Source: Schleiferilactobacillus perolens DSM 12744 (GTDB lineage: Bacteria > Bacillota > Bacilli > Lactobacillales > Lactobacillaceae). From it: 52,291 nucleotides of DNA. The stretch is from contig NZ_AZEC01000018.1 in assembly GCF_001435585.1 (NCBI RefSeq), forward strand, positions 1-52,291. The letters run 5' to 3'. The notes beneath the pieces are model-generated. The model saw nothing but the letters and a program-made list of their open reading frames with translations. It ran no database searches and had not been told where the DNA came from. Position 1 is the first letter of the stretch; the number at the start of each line of letters is the position of its first letter. The translations under genes and the position numbers were made by a program. Below are positions 44,075 to 51,603 of this stretch, piece by piece.

Positions 44075-44115
44075 CCCAAAAAGCCCTTGGCGATGACTGT
44101 CAAAGGCTTTTTGGG
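44075..44115 (+). terminator. Hairpin terminator downstream of lepB
   Basis: CCCAAAAAGCC pairs with GGCTTTTTGGG across a 19-base loop. The T run is in the stem. The 120 bp between lepB and this hairpin show no gene. Confidence 0.6.
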
Positions 44116-44217
44116 TTATGAGGAAGCTGTAGATTCGGCTATGATCGGCATTGATTTTAACTTGGAAACTGTCGGTGATCCGATGTGGAAACTAAGACAA
44201 AGGGTGCCGGCCAATTG

Positions 44218-44613
44218 TTATTCCAGTGCTATTTTTTTGGTTCGATCATTCGTGAATTCCAATATTGCTTGTGGGTTATCGGATCGTGGCATTATGGTGC
44301 CATTGGGGCGCTTGATCTGGCCAGACGATAGTGTTTGATAACGCAGTTTGATACCTCTGTTCGTCATCTTGCTCCACGGAATTACTTTTTTAGTGTAGAT
44401 CGCATAGCTATCCGAATCAGATACTTCGGTGCTAAAGTACATCCCGTCGTTTTTTGGCGTGATAGTGATGGTGGTCCCATTGTGCGTCGATGTCACCGAG
44501 ACTTTGGCGTCGTCAAGCGCCGCTGGATTAACTTGAGAATTACCGCGTATCCAGAAGAATCCGGCGGTGACTAAAATTGCAGCGACAAGTAAAAATATGA
44601 CTCTTTTTTTCAT
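44218..44613 (-). CDS. Exported or membrane-anchored protein after the ABC transporter
   Basis: A 131-residue protein: MKKR, a hydrophobic segment (VIFLLVAAILVTAGFFWI), then a polar extracytoplasmic domain with beta-like strands (VSVTSTHNGTTITITPKNDG). No lipobox is present. The start is the ATG at 44613 after AGGAG; the frame to 44676 overlaps the ABC gene and lacks a site. It follows the ABC transporter by 11 bp and is probably its operon partner. Function unknown. Confidence 0.72.
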   Translation of the reverse strand: MKKRVIFLLVAAILVTAGFFWIRGNSQVNPAALDDAKVSVTSTHNGTTITITPKNDGMYFSTEVSDSDSYAIYTKKVIPWSKMTNRGIKLRYQTLSSGQIKRPNGTIMPRSDNPQAILEFTNDRTKKIALE

Positions 44614-44624
44614 TGATTTCGCTC

Positions 44625-46790
44625 CTATTTCAAACTGTCGATCAGTTTCTTTTTCTTCACTGCTGAAACACCCCAAAGCGTGGAAATGGCGATGGTGATG
44701 AGCAGGACGCCAATGATGATGAGCTGATTGGACAAGGTGTAGAGATTGTCAAAGTATCTACCGTAAGCTGTGCGATCCAATACGAACCGCTTCAGTACAA
44801 AGGTGACGACCATTGCACCGGCATAGATCGCGACGAATTGATTGAATATTTCTAGCGCAATAATTTTCTTGACGTCTTTTTTCTGATAGCCAAGGCTGAA
44901 TAAAATACCCAATTCTTTCCGGCGCTGGGCAATCGATTGTTTGTTCAAGAAGACAAAAATCAGCGTGAGCAAAGCCGCCACAATCGCAATTCCCGCGACC
45001 AACGAAAGCACTAACTGACGATAGGTGACAGCAAATTCACCGTGGGTCAATGCATAGCGAGATTGTTGTTGATAATAAGGAAATAGGCGGCGCACCGCTT
45101 TTGAAATTTTAGGAACATCTTCCTTGCGATTGGCAACAATTAACATACCGGGTTTCCCCAGACCGACACTTTTTCGATATGATGCGTACGATCCAATAAT
45201 ATTGGCGACATACTTCTTAGTCGCCTCGTTTTCCGTCATGAACTCCTTATCTTCGTTGTATGATTTACGCGAGCGCAGCATGGCCAGATCGGTTAGGTCC
45301 TGATACTTGGTATAGAGTCCAAACGCTCGTTCAGAGCCAATTCGGACACCGGGTGCTAAGCTGTTTTGGTAATCAGTTCGATAAACGCCAGAGATTCGAT
45401 ATTGCTTTTTCTGAAACTGGTTATGAGAATCTTTGACATGAAGTTTTACCAGCGACGTCTGGTTTCCGGTAAGCGATAAATATTTGTGATAAAAATCGGG
45501 AACCAAAATTTCGTTATTTTTCTCGGGGTAGCGCCCACCCACAACTTCCAAGCGTCGCGGGTTATAGTATTTTGTGTTTTCCGGCGACAAAAACATGCTT
45601 TGAAAGGTTAATTGAATCTTTTCTGGCGCAGTGCTGTAACTTCGAAACTTCTTAAATTCTTCTGGTAAGTCCTGCTTTTGCAATGCCTCCTGTAGTTCGT
45701 TGCGGTCAGGATCCAGGATGAGGTTGCCAGAACTGAACAGGACAACTTTGGCCACACTGTTCACTTGGCTAACGGCCTGAACATCGTCTTTTGAGAAGTA
45801 TATTCGATGGCCATCCGTAGAAGATTGCACTCCCCGTTGGTTTAGCTTCTTCTGGTAATCAACGGTAAATTTTTCAGTATCAATATAGACGACATTCTCG
45901 CCCAATCCTTTAAATACATCAGTGAAACTATCCACGGAGGCTTGTTTGTACCCGGAAAGAATAAGGATAAACACTGACAGAATGAGCATCAGCGGAATAC
46001 TGGTCAGCACCAGCGCCTTCCAGTTATTAAACAAGTCCAGCCGGATATAATTACCCAGTGTGGCCCAGGGGGTATGGCTGTTCCTCATCCGGGCGGCACT
46101 TCTTGTCGCAGAGCTTGGGGCTGATGGATTTGATACCTGTCTTTCGGTGATCAGTTGGCCGTGTTGCAGACGGAGGATGTTGTCCGAGAATGGTAGGATG
46201 CGTTCATCATGGGTAATGATGTAAATACTGATGCCGCTAGTTTTAATTTTCTCCAGATAATGCATCAATTCCGCGGTGTTATTGGCATCCAGGTTTCCTG
46301 TCGGTTCGTCCATCAGCAACACTTCAGGTTTGTTGAGGAGTGCGCGGGCGATGGCTACCCGTTGTTTTTGACCACCACTAATATCCCGTACCTTGGTTTG
46401 CACAATATCCGTCAATCCCAGTAGTTGAATTAATGGCGCCGCGCGCTTGCTATACGAGTCAGCGTAATCTCGATTTGAGAAGGTCAAGTTTTCTGCCACC
46501 GTAAAGTTCTCGAGTAGTTTAAAGTCTTGGTAAACCATCTGAATTTTTCGGCTGCGCAAGTAATCCCACTCTTGGTCTGAATAGGCATGGGCTTCCCGGC
46601 CGTTAATGAGATAGCGGCCTTCATACTTTTGGTCAATCCCAAAGAGAATATTCAGCAAGGTCGATTTCCCAGCACCGCTATCACCAATAATTGACGTAAT
46701 TTGAGATTTGGCATCAAAGCGTTGACTAATTTGCTTCAGCACAACTTTTGATCCATATTTTTTAGTCAGTTTTTCAAACTTCAGCTCCAC
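44625..46790 (-). CDS. ABC transporter, fused ATPase-permease (MacB/FtsX type)
   Basis: A 721-residue fusion. The N-terminal ATPase has Walker A GDSGAGKST (37-45), signature ISGGQKQR and Walker B VLLMDEPTGNLD. From about residue 250 a MacB-like permease follows: one helix (VLTSIPLMLILSVFILILSGY), a large external domain of nearly 300 residues, and three C-terminal helices of the FtsX domain. GTG start at 46790 after AGGAGGA. Such proteins act as mechanotransducers for peptides and antibiotics, in bacteriocin export or immunity. It lies between a 49-residue peptide gene and an exported protein gene. Confidence 0.9.
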   Translation of the reverse strand: MELKFEKLTKKYGSKVVLKQISQRFDAKSQITSIIGDSGAGKSTLLNILFGIDQKYEGRYLINGREAHAYSDQEWDYLRSRKIQMVYQDFKLLENFTVAENLTFSNRDYADSYSKRAAPLIQLLGLTDIVQTKVRDISGGQKQRVAIARALLNKPEVLLMDEPTGNLDANNTAELMHYLEKIKTSGISIYIITHDERILPFSDNILRLQHGQLITERQVSNPSAPSSATRSAARMRNSHTPWATLGNYIRLDLFNNWKALVLTSIPLMLILSVFILILSGYKQASVDSFTDVFKGLGENVVYIDTEKFTVDYQKKLNQRGVQSSTDGHRIYFSKDDVQAVSQVNSVAKVVLFSSGNLILDPDRNELQEALQKQDLPEEFKKFRSYSTAPEKIQLTFQSMFLSPENTKYYNPRRLEVVGGRYPEKNNEILVPDFYHKYLSLTGNQTSLVKLHVKDSHNQFQKKQYRISGVYRTDYQNSLAPGVRIGSERAFGLYTKYQDLTDLAMLRSRKSYNEDKEFMTENEATKKYVANIIGSYASYRKSVGLGKPGMLIVANRKEDVPKISKAVRRLFPYYQQQSRYALTHGEFAVTYRQLVLSLVAGIAIVAALLTLIFVFLNKQSIAQRRKELGILFSLGYQKKDVKKIIALEIFNQFVAIYAGAMVVTFVLKRFVLDRTAYGRYFDNLYTLSNQLIIIGVLLITIAISTLWGVSAVKKKKLIDSLK

Positions 46791-46853
46791 TTAAATCCTC
46801 CTTTAGTACGCAGCCGCTGCGCTTGTCCGCTGGCTAGATGGTCCAGATCGATA

Positions 46854-47003
46854 TCACTCAAACAGCCCAGGATACAAATTTCCGTACCTAGGCTGCATAA
46901 AAGGTGGCACATCGAACCAGGGATCATGACGCGTACTGGCGGTCTTCTCATACGTGTATTTATTCGGGCACGGTGGCCCAGCGGCTGTTTCGTTATTGCT
47001 CAT
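46854..47003 (-). CDS. 49-residue peptide, candidate precursor or signal
   Basis: A short gene starting MSNNETAAGPPCPNKYTYEK and ending QPRYGNLYPGLFE. It is aromatic- and Pro-rich with a single Cys (residue 12). It has no hydrophobic signal peptide. The start is the ATG at 47003, with only a weak purine site (GTGTAAAG); TAGAAT about 20 bp upstream could be a -10. It lies 63 bp before the ABC transporter gene and is divergent from the Rgg-type gene, the usual position of Rgg-controlled peptides or precursors. It matches no peptide family I know; it could also be a non-secreted small protein. Confidence 0.5.
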   Translation of the reverse strand: MSNNETAAGPPCPNKYTYEKTASTRHDPWFDVPPFMQPRYGNLYPGLFE

Positions 47004-47038
47004 CTTTACACGCTTAATTCTAGCAGTGTACAATAAGC

Positions 47039-47056
47039 GCATACATTAATGTATGC
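47039..47056. promoter_or_regulatory. Perfect 18-bp palindrome, likely Rgg operator
   Basis: GCATACATTAATGTATGC is a perfect palindrome centred in the 80-bp divergent region between the 49-residue peptide gene and the Rgg-type gene. It is well placed to control both promoters. Confidence 0.65.
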
Positions 47057-47083
47057 TATTTTGACATAGAAGAGGGATAAAGC

Positions 47084-47959
47084 TTGAAGCAATCGGCGCT
47101 GTTGCGGAAAATAAGGCTTGATAAACAGGTCACCCAGAAGCAATTGACCCAAGGAATTTGTTCGAGAAGTTCCTTGGCCACTTTTGAGTCAAGCAAGACA
47201 GCGAATTGCCTGTCTTCTGAATTCTTACTCCTGTTTCTCGACCGGTTAAATGTGCCAGTTGATGAGTTTGTCTTCCATATGCAGATGAATAGTGAAAAGA
47301 ACGCCTGCCTTGATCAGCTGTCTAGTTATATCAAGCAACGGCCTATGGGGGAGGAGTTGCGGCTGCTCGCGGAACGTTGTTATGAAAAATATGACCAATC
47401 CGGCGATGTTTTTTGGCTGTGCTACGGATTCAAGGCGTCCGAAATGTATCAGCAGCAACACCGGGATCCTTTTTGCTATCAAGAATTCAAAGCGGAAATG
47501 GCCGCTGACCTGCAGGTGTTGCAAGATTATTTGATTAGCGTGCAAAACTGGGGCAGTTTTGAGTTTCGCGTATTTGGCAATATCATTCAGTACTTGCCAA
47601 CGACTTACATCACCACCATATTCGAATCATTGCCTGAAAAAATCGATCTGGCGTATCCACCAAACCGAACGCTTTTTTTGAACCTAATTGTGAATATGGA
47701 GATTCACTTTATTGAAATAGGCGATTTCATAGCCATCCGAAAGATCCTTCATGAATCGTCACCCTATTTTTCCTACAAAAATCTCCACTTCAAAATTATC
47801 AGTCGGTTTATTGGCGACTTGTTGGTCGAGTTAGAGACAGACCAGCATACCATCAAGCGGTATCGATATCTGAAAATATACCAAGAAATGGGATTTGATG
47901 GGTATTACGAAACCCTGATGAACTTCCGCCAGCGGCAGCTTAAACACCATAGTGACTGA
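47084..47959 (+). CDS. Rgg/GadR/MutR-family transcriptional regulator
   Basis: A 291-residue regulator. The N-terminal XRE-type HTH reads LLRKIRLDKQVTQKQLTQGICSRSSLATFE; a C-terminal all-helical repeat region of about 220 residues is the peptide-binding part in Rgg proteins. The TTG start at 47084 follows GAGGGATAAAGC. Rgg regulators bind small imported peptides and switch on neighbouring genes. The divergent peptide-ABC cluster and the intervening palindrome are its likely targets. The Opp system needed for peptide import is encoded in the same window. Confidence 0.85.
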   Translation: MKQSALLRKIRLDKQVTQKQLTQGICSRSSLATFESSKTANCLSSEFLLLFLDRLNVPVDEFVFHMQMNSEKNACLDQLSSYIKQRPMGEELRLLAERCYEKYDQSGDVFWLCYGFKASEMYQQQHRDPFCYQEFKAEMAADLQVLQDYLISVQNWGSFEFRVFGNIIQYLPTTYITTIFESLPEKIDLAYPPNRTLFLNLIVNMEIHFIEIGDFIAIRKILHESSPYFSYKNLHFKIISRFIGDLLVELETDQHTIKRYRYLKIYQEMGFDGYYETLMNFRQRQLKHHSD

Positions 47960-48018
47960 AGTTAGAGCTGCCGCCAGGTGACCGCGATCGAATGTACGGG
48001 GTTATTGTCAAAGTGAAG

Positions 48019-48951
48019 TCAACGTTTCCGCTTGTCGTACAGGATATACCAAATCCCCAGTACAATAATGCCCAGTAGTGACCAAATAATCGTCCAAAAC
48101 CACGCGTCGTGCCGATCGGCGTAAGGCAAGGCGACATTCATCCCGTAGAAACCAGTGATCACTGGCGGAATCATCAGCACAATGCTCCATACGGTCAAGA
48201 AACGCATGGTGTCGTTCAAATTATTGTTGAGGACATTGCTGAAGCCGCTGGTGACCCGGTCGATGATGTCGGCGGCAATCTGGGCCATTTCGCGACCCTG
48301 TTGAATTTCCACCAGGACATCATTGAGCCGATCGGTTTCGGTGGCGTCCAGATCCAGTGGGTCTGTGGATGAATTGGTGGCCAGACGGAACCGTTCGACG
48401 GCAATGAGATTGTTGTTTTCGGCCGTGGTTAAATACACCGTTTGCTGGGACAGCTGGGTCAACGCTTCAACTTGATCGTTTGAAGGCCGCCGGTGCCATG
48501 TTTCTAATTTATCGCGGTGATCGTTGATGGCGTCAATGACGTCGAAATAGTCGGTGGCCAGGCTGAAGAGTAAATCGAACAAGACTAAGAAAATGGACCG
48601 ATCCAACTGCGCTGCATTTTGAATCACGTCTTTCAACTCGTCGGTGACTTGATTGCCCGCTGGATTTTGGATAAAACTGATCAGTCGTTCGTCGTTAAAG
48701 ACAAAGGTGATCGGCAGGGTGATGAAGCCGCCGTCCACCGCCGCTTGTTTATTGGCAAACCGAAAAACCAGCAGCCAATATTTGTTTCCGGCGTCATATT
48801 CCAGGCGGGCCCGTTCCCGGACATCTTCTAAATAAGGAATGAACTTCTTAGGCAAACCGCAGTCGGTGTGCAATTTTTGGTAGTCACTGGGTGTCGGTGC
48901 CGTGACGGCGATCCACTCCTGCTGGTGGGGTAATGTGTGTTTTTCGATCAT
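48019..48951 (-). CDS. CorA-family divalent cation transporter
   Basis: A 310-residue protein: a large cytoplasmic N-terminal domain with long helices (LNDVLVEIQQGREMAQIAADII), then two C-terminal membrane helices with the pore signature YGMN (in TGFYGMNVALP) between them and a basic end (YDKRKR). CorA channels carry Mg2+ and sometimes Co2+/Ni2+. GGAGGTTTCCCCGTC precedes the ATG. It is convergent with the Rgg-type gene and stands alone. Confidence 0.93.
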   Translation of the reverse strand: MIEKHTLPHQQEWIAVTAPTPSDYQKLHTDCGLPKKFIPYLEDVRERARLEYDAGNKYWLLVFRFANKQAAVDGGFITLPITFVFNDERLISFIQNPAGNQVTDELKDVIQNAAQLDRSIFLVLFDLLFSLATDYFDVIDAINDHRDKLETWHRRPSNDQVEALTQLSQQTVYLTTAENNNLIAVERFRLATNSSTDPLDLDATETDRLNDVLVEIQQGREMAQIAADIIDRVTSGFSNVLNNNLNDTMRFLTVWSIVLMIPPVITGFYGMNVALPYADRHDAWFWTIIWSLLGIIVLGIWYILYDKRKR

Positions 48952-49056
48952 GACGGGGAAACCTCCAAAAAAATTTCTATGGTTCCATTATACCGATACC
49001 ACGCGGATTGCGGAGAATTGTTCTGGCGGGTTCGTGAAAAAGTTGGTGAAGAGGGG

Positions 49057-49086
49057 TTGACAGTGAATAGTGGGGCAGTGTAAGCT
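49057..49086 (+). promoter_or_regulatory. Promoter of the attenuated ABC-transporter leader
   Basis: TTGACA (49057-49062) is followed 18 bp later by TAAGCT (49081-49086). Transcription would begin near 49093, giving a leader of about 335 bases before the first substrate-binding protein gene. Confidence 0.5.
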
Positions 49087-49136
49087 ATGAAGCATATTAA
49101 ATATATGAGTTTTTCCTCATTTAGGAGTGTGTTACT

Positions 49137-49196
49137 ATGCAAGACACGATAACAACACAACTCAATAACCGATTTTATTACGGCTATTTTAGATAG
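49137..49196 (+). CDS. 19-residue leader peptide with Tyr/Phe codons
   Basis: ATG 49137 to TAG 49194, with AGGAG nine bases upstream. The C-terminal part is RFYYGYFR: three Tyr and two Phe in eight residues. The codons TAC GGC (49179-49184) can pair with GCCGTA (49246-49251) of the downstream structure. Ribosome stalling here when charged Tyr-tRNA or Phe-tRNA is scarce would change folding of the leader and favour readthrough of the terminator at 49323. Confidence 0.75.
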   Translation: MQDTITTQLNNRFYYGYFR

Positions 49197-49302
49197 CTGG
49201 TTTGTACCCATCAGGGATGCAAACCTAGCGTTTGTATCTATGATGGCCGTACGAGTTTTCGTGCACTGCCACATGGATCGAGATAATCGATGTGGCCGGT
49301 GC
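49190..49302 (+). promoter_or_regulatory. Attenuator hairpins of the leader
   Basis: Helix 1 pairs TAGATA (49190) with TATCTA (49235) and GGTTTG (49199) with CAAACC (49220). Helix 2 pairs GCAC (49263) with GTGC (49299) and GCCACAT (49268) with ATGTGGC (49290). An alternative antiterminator pairs TCGATG (49287) and GGCC (49294) with GGCC (49322) and CATCGA (49331), excluding both helix 2 and the terminator. Confidence 0.65.
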
Positions 49303-49322
49303 TAAAAAGAGAAATTTTTTGG

Positions 49323-49366
49323 GCCGTTTCCATCGATTGTCAAAGTCGATGGAAACGGCATTTTTT
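49323..49366 (+). terminator. Attenuator terminator
   Basis: A perfect 14-bp stem GCCGTTTCCATCGA/TCGATGGAAACGGC with a nine-base loop is followed by ATTTTTT, 62 bp before the first substrate-binding protein gene and downstream of the leader peptide. Confidence 0.9.
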
Positions 49367-49427
49367 ATGCCTTCGGCCGTGCCGCCAGGGAAAAGCTGAT
49401 TGTTGGAAAAGAAAATGGAGGTTCGGC

Positions 49428-50396
49428 ATGAAAAAACGATATTGGTATCTAGGGCTCGTGAGTATGGCGTTACTGTTGGTATTAGGCGCATGCGGTAAGG
49501 CCCAAGGCACGAGCGATAAAAAAATCAAAATTGGCATTTTGCAATTAATGAACCAAACGGCACTGGATGATGCCCGTAAAGGATTCATCGCTGAGCTGGC
49601 CAAGGAAGGTTACAAGGACGGCAAAAACATCACCATTCATTATGTGAACGCCCAAAACGATCAGGCCAATCTCAAGAGCATGAGCGAACAATTGGCGAAG
49701 GATAAGAATACGGTGAACCTGGCCATTGCGACCCCGGCTGCCCAAGCCTTACTGCAAGCAGACAAGGATACGCCGCAACTGTTCACCGCCATCACTGATC
49801 CGGTGGCCGCCAAACTAGTGAAAAGCATGAAGAACCCTGGCAGCAACGTCACGGGCACCAGCGATCTAGTGCCAGTTTCTGGACAAATCAAGCTGCTGCA
49901 CGAACTGTTCCCCAAGGCCAAGACCATCGGCTTGTTGTACAACGCGGCTGAACCGAACTCGCTAGTCCAAGTGAAGATGGCCAAAGCCGCCATCGCCAAG
50001 CTGGGGTTGAAGAGCACGGCGACCACCGTAGCCAGCACCAACGATGTGTCCCAGGCAATGACCGCCTTGGCGGGCAAAGCTGATGCCATCTATGTTCCGG
50101 CCGACAATGTCGTGGCCGCGTCCATGGCCACTGTCGGTAAGATTTCTGCAGAACAAAAGGTGCCGGTTATTCCGGCTGCCAGCACCATGGTCCCGGCCGG
50201 TGGTGTCGCTACCAATGGGATTGATTACAAAAAGCTCGGTGCTCAAACTGCCCAGATGGCCATTAAGATCATCAAGGGCAAGAAGGCCAAAGATTTACCT
50301 GTTGAACTGCCAAAAGACATCAGCTTGGTTGTGAACCAGAAGCTGGCAAAGACATTCGACATTGATCCAGACAAAATTGTGAACGACGCAAAATAA
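49428..50396 (+). CDS. ABC transporter substrate-binding lipoprotein 1 (TrpX-like family)
   Basis: A 322-residue lipoprotein with lipobox LVLGACG. The ABC_sub_bind (TrpX/DUF534-like) pattern shows in KIGILQLMNQTALDDARKGF, VNLAIATPAAQALL, LFTAITDPVAA, GLLYNAAEPNS and GVATNGIDYKKLG. The start is the ATG at 49428 after GGAGGTTCGGC. Relatives bind aromatic amino acids or other small substrates. The leader with Tyr/Phe codons points to tyrosine or phenylalanine, but this is inference. It is the first of two tandem paralogues. Confidence 0.9.
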   Translation: MKKRYWYLGLVSMALLLVLGACGKAQGTSDKKIKIGILQLMNQTALDDARKGFIAELAKEGYKDGKNITIHYVNAQNDQANLKSMSEQLAKDKNTVNLAIATPAAQALLQADKDTPQLFTAITDPVAAKLVKSMKNPGSNVTGTSDLVPVSGQIKLLHELFPKAKTIGLLYNAAEPNSLVQVKMAKAAIAKLGLKSTATTVASTNDVSQAMTALAGKADAIYVPADNVVAASMATVGKISAEQKVPVIPAASTMVPAGGVATNGIDYKKLGAQTAQMAIKIIKGKKAKDLPVELPKDISLVVNQKLAKTFDIDPDKIVNDAK

Positions 50397-50438
50397 AAAC
50401 AAAACGGACCCGGATAAGAGTCCCTGGGAGGATTTTTG

Positions 50439-51416
50439 ATGATGAAAAAGCATAAGCGTTTATGGTTAGTCTTTACGTTGGCGTTGGCCCTATTGGTCAG
50501 TGCATGCGGCAATAAGCAGAGCAATGCCAGTGGGAAAGACGCCAAAGTCAAAGTCGGCATTTTACAATTGATGGATCAAAGTGCGCTGGATCAGGCCCGT
50601 AAAGGATTCATCGCCGAACTGAAAAAGGAAGGCTACACCGAGGGCAAGAACTTGACCATTGATTACGTCAATGCCCAAAACGACCAATCGAACTTGAAGA
50701 GCATGAGTGAGAAGCTGGCTAAGGATAAAAACACTGTCAATGTGGCCATTGCGACACCAGCCGCCCAGGCGTTGATGCAAGCGGATAAAGATACGCCGCA
50801 GCTGTTCACGGCCATCACCGATCCCGTTTCCGCCGGTTTGACCACCAGCATGAAGAAGCCCAGCGGTAACGTCACTGGAACCAGTGATATGGTGCCAGTA
50901 GCGGGTCAAATCAAGCTGCTGCATCAATTGTTCCCGAAGGCGAAAAAGATCGGCCTGCTCTACAATGCGGCTGAGCCCAATTCGGTTTACGCCATTAAGC
51001 TTGCCCAGGCGGCGATTAAGAAATTAGGCCTGCAGGCGGTTTCGAAGACTGTGGCCACCACAGCGGATGTTCAACAAACCGCCACGGCCCTGGCCAGCCA
51101 AGTCGACGCCATCTACATTCCGGCGGATAATGTCTTAACAGCCGCCATGGCCACTGTCGGCAAGGTGTCTGAAGATAAGAAAGTCCCCGTCATCCCCGCC
51201 ACTGGCCCCATGGTCCAACTTGGCGGCGTGGCCACCAACGGGATCGACTACACGAAACTGGGCGCCCAAACCGCCCAGATGGCTGTGAAGATCATCAAGG
51301 GTAAAAAAGTTGCCGACATGCCAGTGGAAACACCCAAGGATGTGAGCCTGGTCGTGAACCAAAAGTTGGCGAAACTGTTCAAAGTGGACCCCGCTAAAGT
51401 CGCTGGCGATAAGTAA
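50439..51416 (+). CDS. ABC transporter substrate-binding lipoprotein 2 (TrpX-like family)
   Basis: A 325-residue close paralogue of the preceding gene with lipobox LLVSACG and the same motifs in the same order (KVGILQLMDQSALDQARKGF, VNVAIATPAAQALM, GLLYNAAEPNS, GVATNGIDYTKLG). GGGAGGATTTTTG precedes the ATG at 50439. It follows the first copy by 42 bp with no strong terminator. The tandem duplication probably widens or changes substrate range for one permease. The permease gene expected next appears interrupted. Confidence 0.9.
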   Translation: MMKKHKRLWLVFTLALALLVSACGNKQSNASGKDAKVKVGILQLMDQSALDQARKGFIAELKKEGYTEGKNLTIDYVNAQNDQSNLKSMSEKLAKDKNTVNVAIATPAAQALMQADKDTPQLFTAITDPVSAGLTTSMKKPSGNVTGTSDMVPVAGQIKLLHQLFPKAKKIGLLYNAAEPNSVYAIKLAQAAIKKLGLQAVSKTVATTADVQQTATALASQVDAIYIPADNVLTAAMATVGKVSEDKKVPVIPATGPMVQLGGVATNGIDYTKLGAQTAQMAVKIIKGKKVADMPVETPKDVSLVVNQKLAKLFKVDPAKVAGDK

Positions 51417-51433
51417 AAAATAGGAGGTTGGGA

Positions 51434-51472
51434 ATGATTGTCGATTTAGTAGTCAAACATCATTATCAGTGA
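51434..51472 (+). pseudogene. Interrupted start of the next transporter gene (probably permease)
   Basis: A strong AGGAGGTTGGGA precedes an ATG 17 bp after the second binding-protein gene. Only 12 codons follow, beginning MIVDLVV and then diverging into KHHYQ and a stop. The position and hydrophobic start fit the permease gene of a TrpXYZ-like transporter cut by insertion of the TnpB element. The rest should lie beyond the right edge. Confidence 0.45.
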
Positions 51473-51603
51473 TCAAATACGATTATTAACGTCACTTGCG
51501 CTGATCCGTTGCCGGTTCCTGGGAGAGACAAAAAAGGTTGAGCACAGAAGGAGACAAACGTACATTCGATCCGGTATCCTTGAATTATGAGGAGGTGAAT
51601 CGA

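Noticed and set aside
49137-49366. T-box riboswitch upstream of the substrate-binding proteins
   Set aside because: The AGGGTGGNACCGCG T-box sequence and specifier stem I are absent; a short translated peptide with aromatic codons explains the leader better.
49371-49390. Possible further branched-repeat remnant (CTTCGGCCGTGCCGCC)
   Set aside because: It shares only a few bases with the repeat end and lacks the paired GTGCCAATGC arm.
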